DNA of 64,000 nucleotides, from contig VFJK01000090.1 in assembly GCA_009886125.1 (NCBI GenBank), positions 1 to 64,000 on the forward strand, in the 5' to 3' direction. Both the position numbers and the translations under genes were made by a program. The DNA comes from Geobacter sp. GTDB lineage: Bacteria; Desulfobacterota; Desulfuromonadia; Geobacterales; DSM-12255. Below, piece after piece: positions 43,143-52,556 of this stretch; the stretch's first letter is position 1, and each line of letters begins with the position of its first letter. A model generated the notes under the pieces. That model was given only the letters and a program-made list of their open reading frames with translations, was not told the DNA's origin and made no database searches.

Positions 43143-44789
43143 ATGGGAATGTTCTGTAATCAATGTGAGCAAGCTGCCAACGGAGTCGGATGCAACATCT
43201 CTGGTGTATGCGGAAAAAAACCTGACGTAGCGGCACTGCAGGACCTGCTGCTCTTCGCCCTTAAAGGTGTTGCAATCTACGCCGTAAAAGCTCGCGAAAA
43301 AGGTGCAAAAGATGATTCAATCGATCGATTCATTGTTGAAGGTCTTTTTACAACTGTTACAAATGTGGACTTCGACCCGGCTAATCTCGAAAAGATCCTA
43401 AGAAAAGCCGCACTTATAAGAGACCAGGCAAAGGCACTTTACGAAGGCGCTTGCAAAGCCAAAGGGCTTTCAACAGACACTATCAGCTCCGCACAGGCGC
43501 TGTGGAACCCGGCAGCAGATCTTGCCGGGCTCGTAGTCCAGGGTGAACAACACGGCATCTCCTCCTATCATGTAAACGAAGACATCAGATCAGTTATTGA
43601 AATACTCACCTTTGGCCTAAAGGGGATGGCAGCTTATATGGATCATGCCCTGATTCTTGGCAAATCAAATGAAGAAGTTCTTGCCTTTTTCCACAGAGCC
43701 TTAGCGGCAACTACTGACCAGAATCTCGGGCTCATGGACTTCGTTGGTTTAAGTATGGAGTGCGGCAAACAGAACATAACAGCTATGGGACTCTTGAACG
43801 AAGGTCATGTCGAAAAATACGGGCATCCGGTACCGACAGCTGTACAGTTAGGCACTAAAGCAGGCAAAGCTATTCTGGTATCGGGACATGACCTTAAAAT
43901 GCTTGAAGAGCTTCTTAAACAGACTGAAGGGAAAGGTGTAAATATCTATACCCATGGTGAAATGCTCCCCGCTCATGGCTATCCAGGTTTGAAGAAATTC
44001 GGGCATCTTGCTGGAAATTTCGGCGGCGCATGGCAGGACCAGGCCAAAGAATTTGCAAACTTTCCCGGTGCTATCATCTTTAACACAAATTGCATCCAGC
44101 GCCCCTCAGACTCCTATAAGGACCGCCTATTTACATGGGGGCTGGTTCAGTGGCCGGATGTTACCCATATCGAAGGATGGGATTTTGCCTCAGTCATCGC
44201 AAAAGCACAAGAGATGCCAGGCTTCCCTGAAAATCCAGGGCAGGAGATTCTTACCGGATTTGGTCACAATGCTGTTCTCGGAGTTGCAGATAAGGTGATT
44301 GAGGCTGTAAAGGGTGGGGCGATAAAGCACTTCTTCCTTATCGGGGGTTGCGATGGTGCAAAGTCAGGACGAAACTACTACACCGAATTTGCCGAAAAAG
44401 TCCCGGCTGACTGCGTCATACTGACCCTCGCCTGCGGTAAATACCGCTTCAACAAACTGGAGTTCGGAGATATCGGCGGGATCCCGCGCCTCCTCGATAT
44501 AGGTCAGTGCAACGATGCCTACTCAGCGGTACAGATTGCCATAGCACTTGCCGGAGCTTTCAACTGCGGAGTAAACGACCTGCCACTCTCCTTCATCCTC
44601 TCCTGGTATGAACAGAAGGCAGTCGTCATACTTCTCTCGCTCCTGCATCTCGGGATAAGGAACATCAAACTCGGACCTACGCTCCCTGCATTCATAACAC
44701 CGACTGTTCTGAATTTCCTTGTAGAGAATTTCAATATCGGACCAATAACCACAGTCGATGCCGACTTGAAAGCAGCTCTCGGAGCCTAG
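43143..44789 (+). CDS. hcp: hybrid cluster protein (hydroxylamine reductase)
   Basis: 548 residues. The N-terminal cluster motif is CNQCEQAANGVGCNISGVC, that is Cys at 5, 8, 17 and 23 (CX2CX8CX5C, the class I spacing of strict anaerobes). Later segments carry the hybrid cluster ligands (HGEMLPAHGYPGLKKFGHL; NTNCIQRP; GGCDGAKSGRNYYTEFAEK; LACGKYRFNK). The protein reduces hydroxylamine in vitro and is now viewed mainly as a nitric-oxide reductase in nitrosative stress. GGAGG precedes the ATG; single gene, with an HcpR-like site upstream. Confidence 0.97.
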   Translation: MGMFCNQCEQAANGVGCNISGVCGKKPDVAALQDLLLFALKGVAIYAVKAREKGAKDDSIDRFIVEGLFTTVTNVDFDPANLEKILRKAALIRDQAKALYEGACKAKGLSTDTISSAQALWNPAADLAGLVVQGEQHGISSYHVNEDIRSVIEILTFGLKGMAAYMDHALILGKSNEEVLAFFHRALAATTDQNLGLMDFVGLSMECGKQNITAMGLLNEGHVEKYGHPVPTAVQLGTKAGKAILVSGHDLKMLEELLKQTEGKGVNIYTHGEMLPAHGYPGLKKFGHLAGNFGGAWQDQAKEFANFPGAIIFNTNCIQRPSDSYKDRLFTWGLVQWPDVTHIEGWDFASVIAKAQEMPGFPENPGQEILTGFGHNAVLGVADKVIEAVKGGAIKHFFLIGGCDGAKSGRNYYTEFAEKVPADCVILTLACGKYRFNKLEFGDIGGIPRLLDIGQCNDAYSAVQIAIALAGAFNCGVNDLPLSFILSWYEQKAVVILLSLLHLGIRNIKLGPTLPAFITPTVLNFLVENFNIGPITTVDADLKAALGA

Positions 44790-44805
44790 CAATTCAGATC
44801 AATAC

Positions 44806-44838
44806 ACAAAGGGCGCAGAATGACTCTGCGCCCTTTGT
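44806..44838. terminator. bidirectional terminator after hcp
   Basis: ACAAAGGGCGCAGA-ATGAC-TCTGCGCCCTTTGT between hcp and the convergent small membrane gene. Confidence 0.85.
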
Positions 44839-44840
44839 AT

Positions 44841-45107
44841 TTACGTGATTGACACCTGAGTAGCCGCACAGTATCTGCAGCTGGTCTCCTTCCACTTTAT
44901 CCATTCACCGCAACTAGAGCATTTTCTGAAATGTCCCTTTACTTCCTTTATCGGTTTCTCAAACCACACAATCATGATGCAGATTGGGAGAAAAGCCGAA
45001 AAAAAACCCCATAAAAGAAAGTTTCTACCTCGATTCGCTGCCATGACTCCGCCAGTGACAGCAAATATGATCGGGACAGCATAAACAAATAATGCCGGAT
45101 CTAGCAT
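44841..45107 (-). CDS. small membrane protein with a C-terminal zinc ribbon
   Basis: 88 residues: two membrane segments (ALFVYAVPIIFAVTGGVMAA and LLWGFFSAFLPICIMIVWF) followed by CSSCGEW and CRYCAAT, a four-Cys zinc ribbon facing the cytoplasm by the positive-inside rule. Family not recognised; similar small proteins are common and uncharacterised. Single gene, start at 45107. Confidence 0.65.
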   Translation of the reverse strand: MLDPALFVYAVPIIFAVTGGVMAANRGRNFLLWGFFSAFLPICIMIVWFEKPIKEVKGHFRKCSSCGEWIKWKETSCRYCAATQVSIT

Positions 45108-45161
45108 CTTTCCTCCGCTCGGATTATTTTTTTCCGATTGAGAGGATAATTGAGAGCCAGT

Positions 45162-45341
45162 TTAAATGCAATCCTCTTTCCACAGACAGTCTTCCTGACC
45201 GCACAGTTCGGCTTTTCCGGTTCCGAAGCATGCTTCGTTCCCCTCTGCAGACTGGACGGCCTGAACCAGTTCATTTTTTTTAAGCGAACCTGATTTAACT
45301 CCTCGCGACTTAGCTATCTCCTTGATCTGCTGCATATTCAT
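45162..45341 (-). CDS. 59-residue SAP-like protein with a Cys-rich tail
   Basis: 59 residues from ATG 45341 with GGAGGA 6 bases upstream. The first half (MNMQQIKEIAKSRGVKSGSL then KKNELVQAVQ) is a SAP or Rho-N-like helix-extended-helix motif that often binds nucleic acid. The second half has four Cys (ACFGTGKAELCGQEDCLWKEDC), perhaps a metal site. Small proteins of this build recur in Geobacter-type genomes. Coding is supported by the ribosome site, domain and codon use. Confidence 0.72.
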   Translation of the reverse strand: MNMQQIKEIAKSRGVKSGSLKKNELVQAVQSAEGNEACFGTGKAELCGQEDCLWKEDCI

Positions 45342-45538
45342 ATCGTCCTCCTGCGGTTAATACATTAGTGTCAATTGTTTTGTATCTATTAATATAGCAG
45401 ATAATTATTGAAAGACAAATTGAATCAACTTCATGCTCGACAAATTGAGTTTTTTCCAATATATTTCCGCCAATATTTTGTATACAACAGATACAAGCGA
45501 TGCTCGTTATTATATTAAATTGAAAGGAGTTCCAGAAT

Positions 45539-47164
45539 ATGTCCACAAAACCTTTTGTTTACCAGGATCCTTATCCTCTTGGCAAGGATCAGACAAAGTA
45601 CCGCAAGATAGAGGGTTCAGAAAAGTATGTAACGGTGGAGAAATTTGCCGGAGATGATGTAGTGAGAATCTGCCCTGAAGCTTTGACAATTATTGCAAAT
45701 GAGGCGATGAAGGATGTCTCCTTTCTGCTTCGGCCTGAGCATAACGAATCTGTCGCAAAAATACTTCGTGATCCTGAAGCTTCGATGAATGACAAGGGTG
45801 TTGCTCTTGCTTTTCTTCGAAATGCCGAAATATCAGCTAACTTTGAACTTCCGATCTGCCAGGACACCGGGACTGCAACTATCGTCGCTAAAAAGGGACA
45901 GCAGGTCTGGACTGGCGGCAAAGATGAAGAGTACCTGTCGAAAGGAGTCTACAAAACTTACACTGAGGAAAACCTCCGTTACTCCCAAACCGTAGCATTA
46001 GATATGTATGAAGAGATAAATACCGGGACCAACCTGCCTGCACAGATCGACATTCAGGCAGTCGATGGAGACTACTACAAATTTCTCTTCATGGCCAAAG
46101 GAGGAGGTTCAGCCAACAAGACTTCCCTCTTTCAGGAAACCAAGGCTCTCCTTACACCTGACGCTCTCCTTAAGTTCCTTGTAGGTAAAATGAAGTATCT
46201 CGGCACTGCTGCATGCCCTCCTTACCACATTGCAGTAGTTGTCGGCGGGACAAGTGCTGATGCCTGCCTGAAGGCGGTGAAGCTTGCAAGTGCCAAATAC
46301 CTTGATGAACTCCCCACAAAGGGCAACGAGCATGGACAGGCTTTCCGGGATATCGAGCTCGAAGAGAAACTGCTGCAGGAGGCGTACAAGCTCGGTATTG
46401 GTGCGCAGTTCGGAGGGAAGTATTTCGCTCACGACATACGGGTCATCCGTCTTCCGCGACATGGTGCTTCATGCCCTCTGGCAATGGCTGTCTCATGTTC
46501 GGCTGACAGGAACATAAAGGCCAAGATCACGCGCGAAGGTCTTTTTGTTGAGGAAATGGACCGGAATCCGGGACGTTTTATTCCTGAACAGTACCGGGGT
46601 AAGCATAGCCATGGCATTAAGATAGACCTCAATCAACCTATGAAGGATATCCTCGCTGAACTCTCGAAACATCCGGTCTCTACCCCGCTTCTTCTGAACG
46701 GTACAATTGTGGTAGGCCGTGACATTGCTCATGCAAAATTCAAGGAAATTATCGACGCCGGAAAACCTGTCCCAGAATATCTCCTCAAGCACCCGATCTA
46801 TTATGCAGGCCCAGCAAAGACCCCAAAAGGAAAACCGTCAGGATCTTTCGGGCCGACAACAGCTGGCAGGATGGACTCATATGTAGATCTCCTGCAGTCG
46901 AAAGGCGCAAGCTTGATCATGATAGCGAAAGGTAACCGGAGCCAGCAGGTCACCGATGCGTGCAAAAAATTCGGCGGGTTTTACCTTGGATCGATAGGTG
47001 GACCAGCGGCAGTGCTTGCAGAAGAGAACATCAAGAAAGTCGAATGTATCGACTTCCCTGAACTCGGTATGGAGGCTGTATGGAAGATTGAGGTGGAAAA
47101 CTTTCCTGCCTTCATCCTTGTCGATGACAAAGGGAACGATTTCTATAAACAGCTCGGACTTTAA
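45539..47164 (+). CDS. fumarate hydratase, class I (iron-sulfur)
   Basis: 541 residues in one chain, as in FumA/FumB of E. coli. The N-terminal alpha part has cluster ligands in [13 protein letters not shown], in [20 protein letters not shown] and in [17 protein letters not shown]; the beta part carries [19 protein letters not shown] and [20 protein letters not shown]. It hydrates fumarate to malate with an oxygen-sensitive [4Fe-4S] cluster. AAAGGAG precedes the ATG; followed by a clear terminator, so monocistronic. Confidence 0.96.
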   Translation: MSTKPFVYQDPYPLGKDQTKYRKIEGSEKYVTVEKFAGDDVVRICPEALTIIANEAMKDVSFLLRPEHNESVAKILRDPEASMNDKGVALAFLRNAEISANFELPICQDTGTATIVAKKGQQVWTGGKDEEYLSKGVYKTYTEENLRYSQTVALDMYEEINTGTNLPAQIDIQAVDGDYYKFLFMAKGGGSANKTSLFQETKALLTPDALLKFLVGKMKYLGTAACPPYHIAVVVGGTSADACLKAVKLASAKYLDELPTKGNEHGQAFRDIELEEKLLQEAYKLGIGAQFGGKYFAHDIRVIRLPRHGASCPLAMAVSCSADRNIKAKITREGLFVEEMDRNPGRFIPEQYRGKHSHGIKIDLNQPMKDILAELSKHPVSTPLLLNGTIVVGRDIAHAKFKEIIDAGKPVPEYLLKHPIYYAGPAKTPKGKPSGSFGPTTAGRMDSYVDLLQSKGASLIMIAKGNRSQQVTDACKKFGGFYLGSIGGPAAVLAEENIKKVECIDFPELGMEAVWKIEVENFPAFILVDDKGNDFYKQLGL

Positions 47165-47174
47165 CGTTAGCCCG

Positions 47175-47209
47175 AAAGCCCTTGGCCGACCCTGGTCAAG
47201 GGCTTTTTT
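47175..47209 (+). terminator. intrinsic terminator after fumarase
   Basis: AAGCCCTTG, 12-base loop partly paired (GCC/GGT), CAAGGGCTT followed by T residues. Confidence 0.88.
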
Positions 47210-47365
47210 GTTGGCTATGAAAGCTCTGCGAAATCCGGTTCCCAAACTCTGGGGAGCCTCGCATCATGCAGCAGATAAACCCTAACATACTGTACATTTA
47301 ACTGATTATCTGGTAGGTTGATTGAAAAAGATACTCAGGCTTTACCTGAAAAGGAGACTATAGGA

Positions 47366-47746
47366 ATGAATGAAGCATGTTCACTGATTTCAGCATTTCA
47401 TGAACTTAACAGGTCAGAGGATAGGACAGTTGCTCACTTTACACCTTCACTGATCGGCTTGTTCGGGTCTACAGGAATATTTGACTCGTTTCTTTCAGAA
47501 ATAGACTCTGCAGTGTCAACCAAAAATGTGCCGGCCTCTTTAAGAAAACGTGCTTCAAGCCTGATTTCCACATTCATCCCACAGGTTGCGGAATATAACG
47601 GGATCAAAAATCCATCTGAGCTGAAAGTCACAGCTGATGAATTAAAATCGATATCTGCCGGATCGCTTGAGAGCCGACGGAATGGTGCAAAAATTATCCT
47701 CTCATCTTTAATAAACATCCTGGATGAGGTTGCACGCATGAAGTAA
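47366..47746 (+). CDS. protein of unknown function, helical
   Basis: 126 residues from ATG 47366 with AAGGAG 9 bases upstream. No signal peptide or membrane segment. The sequence looks alpha-helical with amphipathic stretches (SLISAFHELNRSEDRTVAHF; RKRASSLISTFIPQVAEYNG; GAKIILSSLINILDEVARMK). I do not recognise a family. Convergent with the GAF gene, isolated between terminators. Confidence 0.6.
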   Translation: MNEACSLISAFHELNRSEDRTVAHFTPSLIGLFGSTGIFDSFLSEIDSAVSTKNVPASLRKRASSLISTFIPQVAEYNGIKNPSELKVTADELKSISAGSLESRRNGAKIILSSLINILDEVARMK

Positions 47747-47767
47747 TCATTACTATACGCCCTGACT

Positions 47768-48271
47768 CTAAATATACTCTCCGATCAATCCTGAAATATA
47801 GATCAACAGAGCAAGGTCAGCGGAACTAAAATCCGCGCCTGAACTGTCGCGGTCGGGACCTTTTCGTGCAGCCTGTATAACTCCTCTCAGAGTATCTTCA
47901 ATAATTATAGGCACACTCATGATTTTCTGAATAGGCACCCGCTTTGCCTTATCAGAGAGAAAGTGTTCGAACATATATAGATGAGGCGTCGAAGCAAATC
48001 CGTTGTCAAGCACCCCTTTTCTTTCGATTGCGGTCTTTGATACCAGGCAACGATGGGCGTTCAGAGGGATACTCCCGACACTTTTCAGTGATTGCGGCCA
48101 GATAAACACAAGCGCATCACGACTTATGTCATAAGAAAACAGTGCGACCTCATCTTCCTTAATGTTGAAAGCTGCTGCGACCGAAGCAGCAATCACTTCA
48201 TATTTTTGAATAGGTGAGGAAGCAGCGGCAATCGATTTTTCAAAAGATTCTCTAAAGATTTCAGGATTCAT
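47768..48271 (-). CDS. GAF-domain protein
   Basis: 167 residues from ATG 48271 (GGAGG upstream; a start 17 codons earlier is possible). A single GAF-like domain: VAAAFNIKEDEVALFSYD, LVSKTAIERKGVLDNGFAST, and IMSVPIIIEDTLRGVIQAARK at the end, the last being the most typical part. No output domain. It may sense a small ligand or partner with a kinase elsewhere. Divergent from the exported gene at 48323. Confidence 0.72.
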   Translation of the reverse strand: MNPEIFRESFEKSIAAASSPIQKYEVIAASVAAAFNIKEDEVALFSYDISRDALVFIWPQSLKSVGSIPLNAHRCLVSKTAIERKGVLDNGFASTPHLYMFEHFLSDKAKRVPIQKIMSVPIIIEDTLRGVIQAARKGPDRDSSGADFSSADLALLIYISGLIGEYI

Positions 48272-48322
48272 ATAACCTCCGTATGAGCAATGATACGTCA
48301 ACGTATATAAGAAGGATACCAC

Positions 48323-48667
48323 ATGAAAATCATTATCGGAACTCTCGTTGTTGCCATAACACTATTCGGTGCCAACTTCTCTAATTCAGGAGCAGAAGGT
48401 CTTCCAGTTGCAAAATACCTGGAAGATCCTGAACATAAAAACGAAATTGTCGGATTCTACCTGAATGCGGTTTTTTCGGGGATTTCACTTGCAAATGAGC
48501 GGGCAAATCCGCGCCTTTTCTGCATGAGCCAGGGGAATACAGAGTCACCATATGAAATGATAGACCGAAGGATTGCTCAACTTAAACAAGACAAGCGTCT
48601 TAAAGATGATTCAACCGTTGAAGAAATAATCATGGATATCCTTATCAAAGAGTACCCTTGCAGATAA
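48323..48667 (+). CDS. small exported protein, Rap1a/Tai-like fold possible
   Basis: 114 residues with a signal peptide (MKIIIGTLVVAITLFGANFS). The mature part has two Cys that could pair (LFCMSQG and the C-terminal YPC) around a helical core (GFYLNAVFSGISLANERAN; MIDRRIAQLKQ; VEEIIMDILIKE), the layout of Rap1a/Tai immunity-like proteins. Those proteins neutralise type VI amidase effectors in some bacteria, but many relatives have no such link, and no effector gene is near. The last 23 bases overlap the convergent response regulator gene. Confidence 0.6.
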   Translation: MKIIIGTLVVAITLFGANFSNSGAEGLPVAKYLEDPEHKNEIVGFYLNAVFSGISLANERANPRLFCMSQGNTESPYEMIDRRIAQLKQDKRLKDDSTVEEIIMDILIKEYPCR

Positions 48668-49043
48668 CATTCTCATGAAATAAAATACTTTCAATTTTTG
48701 CAACCATATCATCAGGAGTAAACGGTTTTCTTATATATCCATCAGAACCAGACTCTGCTGCAAGAGCAGCAAGATCATCCTCAGATTTTGACGACATAAG
48801 AAGAATCGGAATCTTTTTCGTAGAATCATCGTCCTTAAGAATCCTTGCTTTCTTATCCCCATCAAGCCTGGGCATCATCACATCAAGTATAATGACATCG
48901 GGCCTTGCACTGCTGTAGATAATCGCATCTGCTGCATGTGCGCTCAGCGCAGTAGACACTTCATACCCCCTACAAACAAGTGCTTCACGAGCTTTCTCAA
49001 GCACAGTTTCACTATCATCTACGACAAGCACTCTCGTTTTCAT
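48645..49043 (-). CDS. single-domain CheY-like response regulator
   Basis: 132 residues from ATG 49043 (GGAG 6 bases upstream). Acidic pair in VLVVDDSETVLEKA, phosphoacceptor Asp in DVIILDVMMPRLDG, Ser in ILLMSSKSE and Lys in GYIRKPFTPDD. Receiver only, so output must be through a partner. No kinase nearby. Upstream lies a 560-bp gene-free stretch. Confidence 0.88.
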   Translation of the reverse strand: MKTRVLVVDDSETVLEKAREALVCRGYEVSTALSAHAADAIIYSSARPDVIILDVMMPRLDGDKKARILKDDDSTKKIPILLMSSKSEDDLAALAAESGSDGYIRKPFTPDDMVAKIESILFHENVICKGTL

Positions 49044-49055
49044 CTGCTTCTCCAT

Positions 49056-49605
49056 AACCGGTTTTAATTTATATAAGAATTCAACTTTATTTGCATAATC
49101 AAAACAGCCTGCTGCTATTTAAAGCACAACTCACTACAAAATTAACGTAAAAACCGCTCCAACGCCTTATCAATTCAAATTGAGTAATACATCAACAAAT
49201 GCATCACTTCAATAAGAAAAACAAGGTTCTAAAATATTCAGGCCCTTGCCAGTCAATACAGTATTGAAAATCTCCCTCATACCATTCATTGATCTTGTAA
49301 ATAGTCACAAATTGTAACTGATTTATGAACTGACATTTTGCATTATTGCGATGTATTGCATATTTGCAAACAGCCCATCCTTATTAATTCCTCATGTTTT
49401 GAGGCACTTATACTCTACCTTGGAGCCTTATTCGCATTATTGCAAATCACAAGAACTGAATATGAATAAACTCTTTTGAGCTGCTACTCGCAACTAGCTG
49501 ATATTATTACCTCTTACCTTTATATATTTCCGTCTGTTACTGGCACGGTATTTGAGTATACAGCTTTGTAGTTTTGAGCCATCAAGCCAAGGAGGGAATC
49601 GTAAT
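49056..49605. promoter_or_regulatory. 560-bp gene-free region with repeated TTGC motifs upstream of the OFA transporter
   Basis: No coding frame is convincing here. GCATTATTGC occurs twice (49340-49349 and 49434-49443) and a dyad TTGCA-TATT-TGCAA lies at 49356-49369, suggesting binding sites of one regulator. Nearer the gene, TGGCACGGTATTTGA (49541-49555) is close to a sigma54 -24/-12 element but has GA where GC is expected. The transporter start is at 49606. Confidence 0.4.
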
Positions 49606-50973
49606 ATGTCAGGAAATTCGAAAAAAGGCTGGAGAGTCGTTGCTGCCGGAACTACCATCAATCTGGCGCTCGGCGTACTGTACGCATGGAGTATTTTTAA
49701 AGGAGCCATTAAAGCATCTATCGAAAAAGGAGGCCCAGACGCCTTCAAGTGGGATCTTTCCTCGATCAATGATCCGTATGCCTTGTGCTGCCTTACCTTT
49801 GCCTTCGCAATGATTGTTGCCGGGAAGTGTCAGGACAAGATAGGCCCTGCTAAAACTGCTCTTATCGGCGGGATACTCGTAGGTGCCGTTTTCAGCTTGA
49901 TGGCTTACAGCAACAGCTATGCCGCCTGGGTAACCGGTTTCGGGGTTCTCGCAGGGGCCGGGTTCGGTTTTGGTTACTCTGCTGCAACACCACCGGCGCT
50001 TAAATGGTTCTCTCCTTCTAAAACCGGGCTTATCGCCGGAATTGTAGTAGCCGGGTTCGGGCTTGCCCCTGTCTATATCGCACCTCTGTCTTCGTGGCTT
50101 CTCGGCGCTTTCGGCATTCAAAAATCAATGCTCGTGTTAGCAGCTGCCTTCACGATAATCGTCTGCGGGCTCTCATTCTTCGTTGTGAACCCGCCGGCAG
50201 GATATGTCCCCGCTGAACCGACTGATCCAGGTCCAGTTGCAAAACTGAACGCGTCCAAACAGGTTACTAACGCTACAGTCAGTGAGATCCTGCGCAACTA
50301 TAAATTTTATGTCCTCTGGGCGGCTTTCTTTATAGGTTCAGGTGCCGGCCTCATGGTCATAGGGAGCGTTGCTGGTCTTGCCAAGAAGAGTATGGGCCCC
50401 ATGGCTTTTGTCGCTGTTGCAATCATGGCATTAGGTAATGCAGCCGGCCGGGTTGTGGCAGGAATCCTTTCCGACAAGATCGGTCGTCGCGCCACCCTCT
50501 TCATCATGCTCTCCTTTCAGGCAGTACTCATGTTTGCAGCTATCCCGGTTGTAGGTGCTAACAATGCTGTGCTTCTTGTCATCCTTGCAACCTTTATCGG
50601 TTTTAACTATGGCTCAAATCTCTGCCTGTTCCCCTCTTTTGCCAAAGACTACTGGGGAACAAAGAACTATGGTCTTAACTATGGTGCGCTCTTCACTGCA
50701 TGGGGTGTCGGCGGATTTGTAATGGGGAAAGTTTCAGAAATGCTCAATGCCCAACCTGGAGGACTTTCAAAATCATTTGTGCTTGCCGGGACATTTCTCG
50801 CTGCCGGAGCAGCCCTGACTGTATTCCTCGCAGACCTGAAACCTGCCACGACTGCTGACGAAGTACCTTCCCAGTGGAAAGAGTTCTGGGCTGAATTCAT
50901 GCTGGGAGCCAAGGTTTTTGCCGGATTCGAAACACCTGTTGCACATTCACAGAGAGTGTCAGCTAAAGCATAG
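49606..50973 (+). CDS. MFS transporter of the oxalate/formate antiporter (OFA) family
   Basis: 455 residues from ATG 49606 (GGAGG 9 bases upstream), 12 predicted membrane helices. The start GWRVVAAGTTINLALGVLYAWSIF and the motif region ATPPALKWFSPSKTGLIAGI are typical of the OFA family (oxalate:formate antiporter OxlT and relatives). The two halves are joined by a loop (PTDPGPVAKLNASKQ). In Geobacter-type bacteria such transporters are candidates for monocarboxylate uptake; the substrate is not proved by sequence. Regulated from the long upstream region and followed by a terminator. Confidence 0.9.
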   Translation: MSGNSKKGWRVVAAGTTINLALGVLYAWSIFKGAIKASIEKGGPDAFKWDLSSINDPYALCCLTFAFAMIVAGKCQDKIGPAKTALIGGILVGAVFSLMAYSNSYAAWVTGFGVLAGAGFGFGYSAATPPALKWFSPSKTGLIAGIVVAGFGLAPVYIAPLSSWLLGAFGIQKSMLVLAAAFTIIVCGLSFFVVNPPAGYVPAEPTDPGPVAKLNASKQVTNATVSEILRNYKFYVLWAAFFIGSGAGLMVIGSVAGLAKKSMGPMAFVAVAIMALGNAAGRVVAGILSDKIGRRATLFIMLSFQAVLMFAAIPVVGANNAVLLVILATFIGFNYGSNLCLFPSFAKDYWGTKNYGLNYGALFTAWGVGGFVMGKVSEMLNAQPGGLSKSFVLAGTFLAAGAALTVFLADLKPATTADEVPSQWKEFWAEFMLGAKVFAGFETPVAHSQRVSAKA

Positions 50974-50990
50974 CATCTCTGCTATAAATA

Positions 50991-51023
50991 AAAAAAAGCC
51001 TGCAGAGATTGCAGGCTTTTTTT
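50991..51023 (+). terminator. intrinsic terminator after the OFA transporter
   Basis: AAAGCCTGC-AGAGATT-GCAGGCTTT followed by T residues. Confidence 0.92.
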
Positions 51024-51168
51024 ATTCTAGAAACAATATGAAATATTTTGAATCATGCAATAAGCAAGCCCTGATATTTCTCTGGGATACAGGAAGAGAA
51101 GCCGGATTTTCCTTGCCGGAAGAGCGCTGAGAATCTACTATCATGAAAAGGAATCTGCTGGAGGAACG

Positions 51169-51399
51169 ATGAAAAAGCTGAATGGCATGAAACTCGGGCT
51201 TGTGGCTCTGTCAGTCTATATTTTGGGTGGGATCGGGGTGTTTGGAGGGATCGGACTCATTGTGTTCATGAGAGGGAAAGACCTGTTTGGTCTAGGTCAC
51301 GGGCACACGATAGGCTATCTGCTGCTCTGCCTGGGTGCTCTCTTCTCGATACTTGGAGTTATACTCATGAGGATTTTCAGGAATCGCGGCCTGACTTGA
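51169..51399 (+). CDS. small membrane protein of unknown function
   Basis: 76 residues with GGAGG 5 bases before the ATG. Two membrane helices (LGLVALSVYILGGIGVFGGI and IGYLLLCLGALFSILGVILM) joined by a loop with His residues (GLGHGH). No family recognised. It stands alone between two terminators. Confidence 0.6.
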   Translation: MKKLNGMKLGLVALSVYILGGIGVFGGIGLIVFMRGKDLFGLGHGHTIGYLLLCLGALFSILGVILMRIFRNRGLT

Positions 51400-51409
51400 A
51401 ACGATTAAG

Positions 51410-51441
51410 AAAAAGGCGCCCTTATCAAGAGCGCCTTTTTT
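51410..51441. terminator. bidirectional terminator before argC
   Basis: AAAAGGCGC, 11-base loop, GCGCCTTTTTT; serves the small membrane gene and convergent argC. Confidence 0.88.
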
Positions 51442-51443
51442 GT

Positions 51444-52484
51444 CTACGGATAGTGCGGAATGAGATCCAGCCCCATGGTCTCGGGAAAACCACAGATGAT
51501 ATTCATGTTCTGGACAGCCTGTCCGGAAGCCCCTTTCACCAGGTTGTCCAGTGCAGAGACGATGATGATCCTGCCGCTCCGGCTATCAACCGCTAAACCG
51601 ATGTCACAGAAGTTACTTCCCCGCACAAAAGCAGTCGAAGGGAACTCCCCCTGCTTGAGAACCCTTACAAACGCCTCGCCGTCATAGTGCTCTTCATACA
51701 GCCGGTGAATATCGGCAGCCGAAACTGAAGCGACAGGGGTGGCGTAGAGTGTTGACAGTATTCCCCTGTCCATCGGGACCAGGTGCGGCGTAAAAGTAAT
51801 TGCTGTCTTTTCCCCGGCAAGAAGCGATATCTCCTGCTCTATCTCCGGAATGTGCCTGTGCACCCCCCCTACCCCGTATGCCTTGAATCCCTCATTCACT
51901 TCGCAGAAAAGAGTATCGACCTTGGCTCCACGCCCGGCACCCGATACCCCCGATTTTGAATCCGAGATTATGGAGGAAGGATCGATCAGCTTCTTTTTCA
52001 GTAAAGGCATAAGGCCGAGAATAATACTCGTTGGATAACAGCCCGGGTTTGCGATCAGCCGGGCAGCTGCGATCTCCGCTCTGCGCACCTCCGGCAGGCC
52101 GTATACCGCTTCAACCAAGAGTTCCGGATTCAGATGAGGCTCGTACCATGCTTCGTATTCATCAGCACTTTTAAGGCGGTAATCTGCAGAAAGATCGATC
52201 ACTTTCTTCCCTGTAGCAAGAAAGGTCGGAACGACCTGCATTGCAGCCTTGTGAGGGAGTGCCGTGAAGATGATATCGGCTTTCTCGGCAATCTTCTCAG
52301 GGACGAGAGACTCAAGCAGAATGTCGTAACGATTTCTCAAGGAGGGAAAGACATCTGACAGACGCTTCCCGGCACTCTGCTCGGAGGTGACAGAAGTGAC
52401 CAGTACCTCAGGGTGATTGTGAAGAATCCGGATAAGTTCAACCCCGGTATACCCGCTGGCTCCCACAACAGCGACCTTTAACAT
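51444..52484 (-). CDS. argC: N-acetyl-gamma-glutamyl-phosphate reductase
   Basis: 346 residues. Rossmann start [18 protein letters not shown], catalytic Cys in [13 protein letters not shown] near residue 148, and [11 protein letters not shown] plus the His in [11 protein letters not shown]. It reduces N-acetylglutamyl phosphate with NADPH in arginine synthesis. Follows rpsI on the same strand after a terminator, so it probably has its own promoter in the short gap or depends on read-through. Confidence 0.96.
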   Translation of the reverse strand: MLKVAVVGASGYTGVELIRILHNHPEVLVTSVTSEQSAGKRLSDVFPSLRNRYDILLESLVPEKIAEKADIIFTALPHKAAMQVVPTFLATGKKVIDLSADYRLKSADEYEAWYEPHLNPELLVEAVYGLPEVRRAEIAAARLIANPGCYPTSIILGLMPLLKKKLIDPSSIISDSKSGVSGAGRGAKVDTLFCEVNEGFKAYGVGGVHRHIPEIEQEISLLAGEKTAITFTPHLVPMDRGILSTLYATPVASVSAADIHRLYEEHYDGEAFVRVLKQGEFPSTAFVRGSNFCDIGLAVDSRSGRIIIVSALDNLVKGASGQAVQNMNIICGFPETMGLDLIPHYP

Positions 52485-52498
52485 ATAACCTCCTTAAT

Positions 52499-52533
52499 AA
52501 AAAAAGGGACACCGCATGCGGAATCCCTTTTTT
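52499..52533 (-). terminator. terminator between rpsI and argC
   Basis: AAAAAGGGA, 14-base loop, TCCCTTTTTT; on the minus strand it ends the rplM-rpsI transcript. Confidence 0.82.
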
Positions 52534-52556
52534 CGTACCGAAACATTGAAGTCCGA

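Noticed and set aside
48323-48667. Type VI secretion immunity gene as a firm call
   Set aside because: Fold resemblance only; there is no effector or secretion gene nearby.
49541-49555. Sigma54 promoter of the OFA transporter as a firm call
   Set aside because: The -24 part fits but the -12 dinucleotide is GA instead of GC; kept only as a weak note in the regulatory region.
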